A stretch of DNA of 13,305 nucleotides from JBBTXJ01 sp964636345 (GTDB lineage Bacteria > Patescibacteriota > Patescibacteriia > Magasanikbacterales > JBBTXJ01), in contig CAZWRL010000023.1 of assembly GCA_964636345.1 (NCBI GenBank), positions 1 through 13,305 on the forward strand, in the 5' to 3' direction. A program made the position numbers and the translations under genes. Position 1 is the first letter of the stretch, and every line of letters starts with the position of its first letter. A model generated the notes under the pieces. That model saw only the letters and a program-made list of their open reading frames with translations. It ran no database searches and had not been told where the DNA came from. Below, in pieces: positions 1 to 6,588 of the stretch.

Positions 1-149
1 GTAAAAAAGACGATCTTATTTTTGACGCACAAAACCCGGAACTCGCCCGCATCGTCGAGCACTACAAACACATCCTCGTCGCTGTGCGTGACGAAGCCCA
101 CCGGTTTGCGGTAAAATACCACCGAGAGTTGCGCGGGCGGCGGAGATAG
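1..149 (+). CDS. uvrC: UvrC-like excinuclease ABC subunit C, C-terminal end (5'-partial)
   Basis: Reading in frame from base 3 to the TAG at 147-149 gives 48 residues. They contain KKDDLIF and, near the end, VRDEAHRFAVKYHRELR, which matches the conserved end of the UvrC nuclease (RNase H-like) domain. UvrC makes the dual incisions in nucleotide excision repair together with UvrA and UvrB. The start lies outside the window. In full-length family members this motif is followed by a tandem helix-hairpin-helix domain of roughly 60 residues. Here the protein stops four residues after the motif, and nothing resembling that domain is seen in the 35 bases before the next gene. The identity rests on one motif, but it is a distinctive one. 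No terminator follows, so transcription may run into the kinase gene. Confidence 0.8.
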   Translation, partial: KKDDLIFDAQNPELARIVEHYKHILVAVRDEAHRFAVKYHRELRGRRR

Positions 150-167
150 GTGTGGACGGACGCTCTA

Positions 168-176
168 TGGTACTAT
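168..176 (+). promoter_or_regulatory. Extended -10 promoter for the kinase gene
   Basis: TGGTACTAT fits an extended -10 element (TG, one base, then TACTAT). The box ends 8 bases before the ATG at 185, so transcription would start at about 183 and the mRNA would be almost leaderless. No convincing -35 hexamer lies about 17 bases upstream. The AAAGGA at 177-182 is too close to the ATG for a normal Shine-Dalgarno site. Confidence 0.5.
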
Positions 177-184
177 AAAGGACT

Positions 185-1519
185 ATGCCTGAAGTGACGG
201 AACATCGTGAGTATAAGGAGGAGCAAACGCACGCTCCGGCGCGTAAGAAGCTTTTTCGTTATGATTTTGATCCCTCTTTTTATGATACCGAGGTGGTAGA
301 TGCGTTGCGTGTCGCGGAGAATAAAAAACGCGAGGAGGCGGAGAAAATCCGAAAGGGCGAGATGCGCTCGCCCGGATGGGAAGTGCTTGATAATCGGTAT
401 CGGCGTTTATATGAGCTTGGCGCCGGCGGCATGGGCGCGGTTGATCTCGCGCTTGATGAACAAACCGGGCGGCTGGTGGTGGTGAAACGTAGGTTGCCCC
501 ACTTTGAACGTCTCGCACATGAGGCGGAGGAAAAGTGGCGCGCTGAACTGGAGAAGCCGGTGCATTCAGAACAGGATGTGCTTCACATAAAACAGTTGAA
601 GCTGCAGGCCGATAAAGCTCATAAAGATTTTGAGACAATCGTGGAGCGCTATGAGCGGGAGGTGCGGGCGCTCGCGAAAGCGGGAGATAATCCATTTATT
701 GTAAAAACTCACGATGTTATTACGATGCCTGATGGTAGCATGGGTATTGTGATGGAGCAGGTGAAGGATCCTGATCTCCATGAACAATTGCAACGCGAAC
801 GTCTTCCCAGTGACAAGTTTACCGCGGCGGTGATTATTGAGACGTGTTTGGCGTTGACGGGCGCGCATGATAAGGGAGTGCTTCATCGTGACATCAAACC
901 CGAGAATATTTTTGTGCAACGCGGAGAACATCCCGAGGATGGCGAAGTGCATGTGCGGGTGGGCGATTTTGGCGTTGCGCAGTTGGGGTATGTTGACCAA
1001 CGCGCGCCGACACCACCAGGCGGTTCACCGTACTATGAGTTCCCGATTGAGCGCGATAAGGCCACGGCATTAGCTCAGGATGAGCGATCACTCACCGAGC
1101 CGGGCTACATTATGGGTACCACAGAATACATGGCCCCTGAAATCATTACCGGGCAAAAGGCATCGGCCCGTTCTGATTTATACGCGCTCGGTGTCGTGAT
1201 GTATCGTATGCTCGCTGGACGCACACCGTTTAGTCAGCACCATGATATTTGGGACATTTTTAAGGCGCATAAGAGCGAGGTTCCACAGCTTCCGCGCGAG
1301 GTGCGCGCCGATCACAGGAAGAGTCGTCTTGAGCTTATTGCGATGCGATTGCTATCAAAACATCCCGATGATCGGTATCAAAGCGCGCTTGAAGTGGCGC
1401 GCGCCATTCGCGAGGTGATGGTGAAAGAGGATCCAAAACTCGCCATGAAAGAGCCGTATATTTGGATTGGCGAGGATCCCAAAAAAGCGGCGCGCGCGGA
1501 AAAACGTGAAGCGGCATAG
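185..1519 (+). CDS. Soluble Hanks-type Ser/Thr protein kinase with large insertions
   Basis: This 444-residue protein is a eukaryotic-like (Hanks, PknB-type) protein kinase that should phosphorylate Ser/Thr on unknown cytosolic targets. Visible motifs are the glycine loop GAGGMGAV (79-86), the ATP lysine K101 in VVVK, a likely helix-C glutamate E159 in REVRAL, the catalytic HRDIKPEN (234-241), DFG (261-263), APE (317-319) and the helix-F aspartate D331 in SDLYALG. All catalytic residues are present. Two things are odd. About 50 charged, helix-prone residues (102-150) sit between the lysine and helix C, and the DFG-to-APE activation segment is about 59 residues with a Pro/Gly-rich stretch (275-282). 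There is no transmembrane segment or extracellular PASTA-like sensor. The N-terminal 70 residues and the C-terminal tail are charged. The start is chosen because the promoter box ends 8 bases upstream. The substrate and signal are unknown. Confidence 0.93.
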   Translation: MPEVTEHREYKEEQTHAPARKKLFRYDFDPSFYDTEVVDALRVAENKKREEAEKIRKGEMRSPGWEVLDNRYRRLYELGAGGMGAVDLALDEQTGRLVVVKRRLPHFERLAHEAEEKWRAELEKPVHSEQDVLHIKQLKLQADKAHKDFETIVERYEREVRALAKAGDNPFIVKTHDVITMPDGSMGIVMEQVKDPDLHEQLQRERLPSDKFTAAVIIETCLALTGAHDKGVLHRDIKPENIFVQRGEHPEDGEVHVRVGDFGVAQLGYVDQRAPTPPGGSPYYEFPIERDKATALAQDERSLTEPGYIMGTTEYMAPEIITGQKASARSDLYALGVVMYRMLAGRTPFSQHHDIWDIFKAHKSEVPQLPREVRADHRKSRLELIAMRLLSKHPDDRYQSALEVARAIREVMVKEDPKLAMKEPYIWIGEDPKKAARAEKREAA

Positions 1520-1522
1520 GAG

Positions 1523-1535
1523 AGTGTGCTATACT
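1523..1535 (+). promoter_or_regulatory. Extended -10 promoter for the Kef-type antiporter unit
   Basis: AGTGTGCTATACT contains TG-C-TATACT, an extended -10 element, beginning 4 bases after the kinase stop codon. The box ends 10 bases before the ATG at 1546, predicting a 5' leader of about 4 bases. No good -35 is visible. The same 13 bases recur at 3784-3796, and TGCTATACT recurs at 4173-4181. Confidence 0.65.
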
Positions 1536-1545
1536 AAGAGCATTC

Positions 1546-3240
1546 ATGCCAGATAATATATTTTTGCACATTAGCGCGCTCCTTGCGATTACGGTTTCGA
1601 TTGCGTTTTTGATTCGACTCATGCGCCAGCCGCTCGTGATTGCCTACATTGTGGCAGGCGCCCTGACTGGCCCCTTGTTTTTGGATCTCATGGATGGGAA
1701 GGAGGAGACGTACGAATTGTTTGCTCGTTTTGGCGTAGCATTGCTTCTTTTTATTATCGGTTTGCATCTTGACATTAGGCAATTGCGGCACATTGGCAAA
1801 GCGGCCACGCTTACCGGCGCAGGGCAAGTGGTTTTTACGGTGATTTTTGGCACCATTATTTTACGCCTCCTTGGTTTTGCGTTTGCGCCCTCCATCTATC
1901 TCGCGCTCGCGATTACGTTCTCAAGCACCATCATCATCACCAAGCTGTTGAGTGATAAAAAAGATACGGAAACAGTTTACGGCCAGCATACCATCGGCCT
2001 GATGGTGGTGCAGGATATTATTGCGGTTATTGTTATTGTGGCGCTTGGGGTTATTGGACAACAACAAGTGGATGGTAGCGCGCTCGGTGGGTCTTTTGCA
2101 GAGCTTTTTGTAAAGGGTATATTGGTTTTGGGTATCGTGTACCTTACCGCGCGCTATTTTCTGCCGGCTTTTGTTGGTAAAATTGCGGCATCAAGCGAAC
2201 TCCTGTTTTTATTTACCGTGGCGTGGTGTTTTGGCATTGCGAGTCTTGTGTCGCTTGCCGGTTTTTCACTAGAAATTGGCGCCATCATTGCGGGGCTCAC
2301 GCTTGGTTCATCGCCGTATCAGCCGGAAATTTCAAGCCGCATCAAACCGCTCCGCGATTTTTTTCTTATTTTATTTTTTATCGTACTCGGAAGCAACATG
2401 GTGCTTACGCACACGGCCGCTATTTGGGTGCCGAGTATTGCGCTGTCGCTTTTTATTCTCATCGGCAATCCACTTATTTTGTACCTCATATTTCGTTGGC
2501 TCAAATTTACGCGTCGGAATAGTCTGCTTGCGGGTTTAACCGCCGCGCAAGTGAGCGAATTCGGTTTTGTATTGCTCTATACCGGCGAGCGCGTTGGACT
2601 CGTGTCCGGTGAAATTATTTCCATCTTTACGGTGGTTGCGATTACGACCATTTTCTTTTCTTCCTATCTTATTATATATAACGAACAAATTTATCGATTT
2701 TGTTTGCCGTTTTTTGCGTTATTTGGTCCGGATAAATTTCGTCAGGCAACTACCGTGACGCGTCCCTTTGACGCGTGGGTGGTGGGGTATCACCGCATTG
2801 GATGGAAAGTGTGCGAGGCACTCCGCGCTATGAAATTGAAATTTGCCGTGATTGACTACAACCCTGAAGCGCTACGGCAGTTGCGGCGTCTTCGCACGCC
2901 GTCCTATTTTGGAGACATAGCTGATGTTGAATTTTTAGCATCGCTTTCGCTCCGCCGCGCGCGGCTGGTGATTATGACGATTCCGGCAGAAGATGATCAA
3001 ATAACGCTGATTGGTCACCTAAAAAACGGCGCAGGTTCAAAAACAATGATTATAGCAAACGCGTATGATTATGCGGCGATAGAACGGTTGTATCGCGCGG
3101 GTGCGGATTATGTGATGACCCCGCATCTTTTGGGCGGGCAGTGGATTTCCGAAATGCTCAAGCGAAAGACGCCATACGCGCGATTGTTTAAGACGCTGAA
3201 AAAAGAACAGGCAAAACTTTTGACCACTCTTTCCGTATGA
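1546..3240 (+). CDS. Kef-type (CPA2) cation/proton antiporter with TrkA-N/RCK domain
   Basis: This 564-residue protein has a hydrophobic N-terminal part (about 5-390, around a dozen membrane helices) of the CPA2 monovalent cation:proton antiporter family. The family's signature aspartate region is present as VVQDIIAVIVI (154-164). A cytosolic Rossmann (TrkA-N/RCK) domain follows at about 406-540. Such proteins exchange K+ or Na+ for H+ across the cytoplasmic membrane and are gated by nucleotides or redox ligands. The dinucleotide loop reads GYHRIG (414-419), with His416 in place of the second glycine of the usual GxGxxG. The ribose-binding acidic residue is kept in VIDYNP (D437). There is no RCK-C domain. 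The start ATG lies just behind an extended -10 box and has no Shine-Dalgarno site. The stop overlaps the next start by 4 bases, so translation is probably coupled. The ion transported cannot be read from sequence. Confidence 0.93.
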   Translation: MPDNIFLHISALLAITVSIAFLIRLMRQPLVIAYIVAGALTGPLFLDLMDGKEETYELFARFGVALLLFIIGLHLDIRQLRHIGKAATLTGAGQVVFTVIFGTIILRLLGFAFAPSIYLALAITFSSTIIITKLLSDKKDTETVYGQHTIGLMVVQDIIAVIVIVALGVIGQQQVDGSALGGSFAELFVKGILVLGIVYLTARYFLPAFVGKIAASSELLFLFTVAWCFGIASLVSLAGFSLEIGAIIAGLTLGSSPYQPEISSRIKPLRDFFLILFFIVLGSNMVLTHTAAIWVPSIALSLFILIGNPLILYLIFRWLKFTRRNSLLAGLTAAQVSEFGFVLLYTGERVGLVSGEIISIFTVVAITTIFFSSYLIIYNEQIYRFCLPFFALFGPDKFRQATTVTRPFDAWVVGYHRIGWKVCEALRAMKLKFAVIDYNPEALRQLRRLRTPSYFGDIADVEFLASLSLRRARLVIMTIPAEDDQITLIGHLKNGAGSKTMIIANAYDYAAIERLYRAGADYVMTPHLLGGQWISEMLKRKTPYARLFKTLKKEQAKLLTTLSV

Positions 3241-3785
3241 ACCGGCACACGTCCAATCTCATGCGCGATCTTGGAGTAATAATGATAAGTATTTTGGTCG
3301 CTGTGCTCCTAGCCAAAACGGGCGCGCTCACGAACGTGCTCACTCAAACGCAGGAATTGAAATTTTTAGGGAGTTTTCTGGCCGGCATATTTTTTATTTC
3401 GGTGTTTACGGCGGCACCAGCCGGCGTCGCGCTATTTGAAATAGCCCAAAGCGGTTCCATAGGATATGTCGCGTTTTTTGGCGGTCTCGGTGGCTTAGTG
3501 GGTGATCTGGTTATCTTCCGATTCATAAAAGACAACGTGGCAAAAGATTTTTTGTATCTTATCCACAAGGTGAAATCAAAAAAATTTCGTGCGATATTCC
3601 GCTTGCGATTATTCCAATGGCTCATTCCATTTATAGGAGCGCTCATTGTCGCGTCTCCATTTCCGGATGAGCTCGGTCTTGTGCTGATTGGTTTGTCGCA
3701 TGTCACCATGAAAGTTTTTGTACCGCTTTCGTTTACGTTGAATTTCTTGGGAATTTTAGTGCTTGCTATCGTGGCACAGCTGTAG
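3237..3785 (+). CDS. Conserved-looking membrane protein, five predicted helices, possibly VTT/DedA-like
   Basis: I do not recognise this 182-residue protein with certainty. It has about five hydrophobic segments (roughly 12-30, 43-68, 76-97, 125-153 and 158-181) and a basic cytosolic loop (102-124, rich in Lys and Arg). GGLVGDLVIFRFIKD (85-99) and SPFPDELGLVLIGLS (140-154) recall the glycine/aspartate and Pro-x-x-Glu half-repeats of DedA/VTT-type membrane proteins, so a distant VTT-like fold is possible. That is inference. The ATGA overlap with the antiporter gene implies co-transcription and translational coupling, which makes a role in ion homeostasis or as an antiporter partner plausible but unproven. 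The basic loop next to helices would sit on the cytosolic side by the positive-inside rule. Confidence 0.8.
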   Translation: MNRHTSNLMRDLGVIMISILVAVLLAKTGALTNVLTQTQELKFLGSFLAGIFFISVFTAAPAGVALFEIAQSGSIGYVAFFGGLGGLVGDLVIFRFIKDNVAKDFLYLIHKVKSKKFRAIFRLRLFQWLIPFIGALIVASPFPDELGLVLIGLSHVTMKVFVPLSFTLNFLGILVLAIVAQL

Positions 3786-3796
3786 TGTGCTATACT
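3784..3796 (+). promoter_or_regulatory. Extended -10 promoter upstream of the DUF4389 gene
   Basis: AGTGTGCTATACT overlaps the stop codon of the preceding gene and is identical over 13 bases to 1523-1535. It predicts a start near 3803 and a leader of about 30 A/T-rich bases without a Shine-Dalgarno site. A second possible -10 box, TATTAA at 3819-3824, would give a nearly leaderless mRNA starting near 3831. No -35 is evident for either. Confidence 0.6.
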
Positions 3797-3833
3797 CATG
3801 GTGCGTTTATTATTAATTTATTAACCTAACGCT

Positions 3834-4139
3834 ATGGAACCTATCCGCATAGACATTCCCATGGAGGAGCGTGCGTCGCGTTTAAAGCTCTTCACGCGCT
3901 TCTTCTGGATGATGGTCCTTATATGGCCCATTTATATTTGGATGATTTTTGTCTCCGTGGTGCAACTCCTGCACTGGTGGGGCATTTTGTTTACCGGGCG
4001 CTATATTGGAGGACTTTGGAGACATCAGGCAAAGTTTTTTGCCTACATTTCGCGTTTGAACGCGTGGCTGTCACTTTTGACCGACCGACGGCCGTACCTT
4101 TTCAAGCCGGGAGATAGCGGTCCAACCGTGAAGAAATAA
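3834..4139 (+). CDS. DUF4389 family small membrane protein
   Basis: This 101-residue protein has a charged N terminus (1-20), a long hydrophobic stretch (about 21-54) and the C-terminal pattern of DUF4389 proteins. FTGRYIGGLW (53-62) corresponds to the family's tGrYP-x-x-lf motif, then comes an Arg-containing helix, and LLTDRRPYLF (81-90) corresponds to the family's LTDeYPpF motif. The function of the family is unknown. The hydrophobic part probably forms one or two membrane helices, and the motifs would lie at the membrane edge. The gene is a single transcription unit, with its own extended -10 promoter upstream and a strong terminator starting 6 bases after its stop codon. The ATG is chosen because the sequence upstream is an A/T-rich leader with no alternative in-frame start. 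Confidence 0.85.
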   Translation: MEPIRIDIPMEERASRLKLFTRFFWMMVLIWPIYIWMIFVSVVQLLHWWGILFTGRYIGGLWRHQAKFFAYISRLNAWLSLLTDRRPYLFKPGDSGPTVKK

Positions 4140-4145
4140 CTTGTC

Positions 4146-4173
4146 AAAAAGTGGCCGGGAGCGGCCACTTTTT
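4146..4173 (+). terminator. Strong Rho-independent terminator after the DUF4389 gene
   Basis: Perfect inverted repeat: AAAAAGTGGCC (4146-4156) pairs with GGCCACTTTTT (4163-4173). G4157-C4162 can extend the stem to 12 pairs with a GGAG tetraloop. The 3' arm ends in TTTTT. The A-tract/T-tract symmetry could also stop transcription in the opposite direction. The T-tract runs directly into the next promoter. Confidence 0.92.
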
Positions 4174-4181
4174 GCTATACT
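4173..4181 (+). promoter_or_regulatory. Extended -10 promoter for the six-gene membrane operon
   Basis: TGCTATACT begins at the last T of the terminator. The -10 hexamer (4176-4181) ends 6 bases before the GTG at 4188, so the expected transcription start coincides with that codon. The usual -35 position falls inside the terminator stem and does not resemble TTGACA. Confidence 0.65.
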
Positions 4182-4187
4182 AGGTGC

Positions 4188-5348
4188 GTGAGTATGCCCA
4201 AAGGCCGCGAGCGAGCCAATTTTTTTGAAACGATTGCCATTATATTAGGCACGATTGTTGGTGCGGGTGTTCTTGGTATTCCGTATGCCGTAGCGCGTGT
4301 TGGTTTTGGCATTGGTTTGGTGTACCTCCTTGGTCTTGGCGTTGTTTCGCTTTTATTGCACGTGCTCTTGGGTGAGGTGATTATCCGCACCAAAGATACT
4401 ACCACCCAACTTGCGGGGCTTGCCGGCACCTATCTGGGACGGCCGGGCAAGCTGATTATGAGCGGTTTATTTTTTTTGGGAACGTACAGCGCACTTCTTG
4501 CCTATATGATTGGCGAAGGCGAGGTTTTGACCGCGCTTTTTGGCGGTTCCACGTTTGTGTGGAGCATGCTTTTTCTTGCCGTCGGCGCTTTTTTTCTGCA
4601 TCGTGGATTAAAAACCGTGAAGGTGGTTGAACTCATCATGGTGACAGGCCTCTTTTTTGTGGTGTTGGGCATCGCATTTTTTTCCGCGCCGGCAATCACA
4701 CTGACAAATTTAACAACGCCGCCCAATTGGGTGTATCTCTTGTTGCCCTACGGCGTGATTCTTTTTGCGTTTCATGGCACAACATCGCTTCCGATTGCGC
4801 GTACGCTGCTTGCGCGCGAACCGCGTTTGTTTAAGCGGGCGATTATTATTGCGTGTGTTTCATCAATGGCGCTTTATATCCTGTTTGCGATGGTGGTCGT
4901 TGGCGTAACCGGTCTTGCAACCACGGAAGTTGCGACCGTTGGTTTGGGGGAGGCGCTCGGGCCGTGGGTAGCGCTTTTTGGCAACGTCTTTGCTTTTTTT
5001 GCGATGGGGACGAGTTTTTTGGCGCTCGGCACCGCGTTGCATGAAACGTATGAATGGGATTATAAAGTGCCGCCAAATATCGCGTGGCTGCTTACGGTGT
5101 TGGTGCCGCTGGTGATTTTTGTGAGCGGTGTGCGGAGTTTTGTTGGAGTGATCAGTTTTGCCGGCGCGCTCTTTATTAGCATTGAGGCCATCATGATCGT
5201 ACTGATGTACTGGCGCGCGTGGACAGCGAGGGGTGGGGTCGAGCGCGCGCGTGGTTTTGCCTTTCATCATGCCGCGTTTGCCTCCATGGTGGTTATTGGC
5301 GTGTTTGTTGCGGCGGCGTTATACAGCTTAAGCACCCTTTTTATCTAA
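4188..5348 (+). CDS. Amino-acid permease, aromatic/HAAAP-like (SdaC/TyrP type)
   Basis: This 386-residue integral membrane protein has about eleven hydrophobic helices. The first contains GTIVGAGVLGIPYA (21-34), the glycine-rich helix-breaking motif typical of LeuT-fold amino-acid transporters of the hydroxy/aromatic amino-acid permease type. A second characteristic segment, YGVILFAFHG (188-197), matches helix 6 of that fold. It should import an amino acid with H+ or Na+ across the cytoplasmic membrane, but the substrate cannot be told from sequence. Two starts are possible: GTG at 4188, which coincides with the predicted transcription start, and ATG at 4194 (beginning MPKGRER), 12 bases behind the -10 box. 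Neither has a Shine-Dalgarno site, and both imply a leaderless or nearly leaderless message. It is the first gene of a tightly packed six-gene unit, and only one base separates it from the next start. Confidence 0.88.
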   Translation: MSMPKGRERANFFETIAIILGTIVGAGVLGIPYAVARVGFGIGLVYLLGLGVVSLLLHVLLGEVIIRTKDTTTQLAGLAGTYLGRPGKLIMSGLFFLGTYSALLAYMIGEGEVLTALFGGSTFVWSMLFLAVGAFFLHRGLKTVKVVELIMVTGLFFVVLGIAFFSAPAITLTNLTTPPNWVYLLLPYGVILFAFHGTTSLPIARTLLAREPRLFKRAIIIACVSSMALYILFAMVVVGVTGLATTEVATVGLGEALGPWVALFGNVFAFFAMGTSFLALGTALHETYEWDYKVPPNIAWLLTVLVPLVIFVSGVRSFVGVISFAGALFISIEAIMIVLMYWRAWTARGGVERARGFAFHHAAFASMVVIGVFVAAALYSLSTLFI

Positions 5349-5349
5349 T

Positions 5350-6588
5350 ATGCGCCCGCGTATTGTCATCATTGGCGGCGGATTTGGCGGCATTGAGACG
5401 TTCCATCGTCTGCATCGTTTGATGCATAAACGTCGCGGTATTGACGTAACGTTGATTGACCAAAAAAATTATTTTTTGTTTACGCCGATGTTGCATGAGC
5501 TTGCCACCGGTTCTATTGGCCGGAATCACGTGACCCAGCCGCTTCGTGAGATGATTGATTGTTGTCATGAGCGATTTGTGCGCGCACAGGCGGAGCGCAT
5601 TGATCGCACGCGGCGCGTGGTGGTGACGGATGCGGGGAATTATCCGTATGAGTATTGCGTGGTTGCCGTGGGTTCGCGCGCGAGCGATTTTGGCGTGCCC
5701 GGTGTGATGGAACACGCATTGACGCTCAAAACCGTGAATGATTGCGCGGCGGTGCGTAATCATCTGGTGGCGTGCTTTGAGGCCGCGGCCCGCGCGCGGA
5801 ATAAAATGGAACGTGAACAGCGCGTGCATTTTGTGATTGTCGGCGGCGGCGCGACGGGGGTGGAACTCGCGGGACAAATTGGCGACTTGTTGCGCAAAGA
5901 AATGCGCGCGCTCTATACCGCGATTCCGTGTGATGAGGTGCGGATCACCATCGTTGAAAGCGGAGAGCGCGTGCTTCAGCGCCATTCGGAGTTTGTGGGG
6001 ACGTCTGCCATGCGGAAATTGAAAGAACTCGGCGTTTCCATTATTGTAAACACGCGGGTGGTGCGAGTAGAAAAAAATCGTGTGCATTTGAAAAACGGCG
6101 ATCATATTGACGCGTGCACGATTATTTGGACATCCGGTGTGCAATCCAACGCGGACATGCTTCTGCCGCGCGAGGAGTTGGATGAACGCGGCCGCGTGCG
6201 GGTGAATGAGTATTTGCGCATGGTGGATGATGACCGCGTGTTCGCGCTTGGCGATTGCGCGGTGATTGCCGATACGAGCATGGGCGTGGTGCCGCAAACG
6301 GCGCAGGCGGCGGTTGCGGAAGCAAAAGGCGTGTCACGCAACGTGCGGCGTTTGGTGCGGAAAAAGGAGCTGGTGCCGTACCGTCATCGTGTTCGTGGAG
6401 AGCTGGTGCCCATCGGTAACTGGTTTGGCATCGCGGAGCTTGGGCCCATTCGGTTTACGGGCAGGGTTGCGTGGTTACTGCGTCGTGGGGTATTCTTACT
6501 GACAATGTATAGCTGGCCTGACCGTTTCCGCATCGCGCTTGATTGGTTCCTCAACACGTTTTCTTTTAGAGATACCAGTGAACTATGA
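5350..6588 (+). CDS. ndh: Type II NADH dehydrogenase-like FAD/NAD(P) oxidoreductase (NDH-2)
   Basis: This 412-residue protein is a two-dinucleotide-binding flavoprotein of the NDH-2 family, which passes electrons from NADH through FAD to membrane quinone without pumping protons. Visible features are the FAD loop GGGFGG (9-14), the family segment FTPMLHELATG (44-54), the NAD(P) loop GGGATG (165-170), and the second FAD motif FALGDCA (298-304). A C-terminal amphipathic helical region (about 370-405, GRVAW...SWPDRFRIALDWF) is the usual membrane anchor. The quinone-site motif is altered: TAQAAVAEA (317-325) carries the first glutamine but not the second of the usual AQxxxQ. The gene starts one base after the permease stop and overlaps uppP by ATGA. 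A related disulfide, sulfide or other quinone reductase is possible, but the anchor favours NDH-2. Confidence 0.88.
   Translation: MRPRIVIIGGGFGGIETFHRLHRLMHKRRGIDVTLIDQKNYFLFTPMLHELATGSIGRNHVTQPLREMIDCCHERFVRAQAERIDRTRRVVVTDAGNYPYEYCVVAVGSRASDFGVPGVMEHALTLKTVNDCAAVRNHLVACFEAAARARNKMEREQRVHFVIVGGGATGVELAGQIGDLLRKEMRALYTAIPCDEVRITIVESGERVLQRHSEFVGTSAMRKLKELGVSIIVNTRVVRVEKNRVHLKNGDHIDACTIIWTSGVQSNADMLLPREELDERGRVRVNEYLRMVDDDRVFALGDCAVIADTSMGVVPQTAQAAVAEAKGVSRNVRRLVRKKELVPYRHRVRGELVPIGNWFGIAELGPIRFTGRVAWLLRRGVFLLTMYSWPDRFRIALDWFLNTFSFRDTSEL

Noticed and set aside
543..551. CTGAACTGG in the kinase gene as a second copy of the dnaK repeat
   Set aside because: Only nine bases match, without the flanking stem arms, and they are ordinary Ala-Glu-Leu-Glu codons of the kinase.
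5341..6297. A 318-codon open frame on the - strand across ndh
   Set aside because: It is a shadow of the NDH-2 coding frame, with no recognisable motif and a His/Arg-rich composition.
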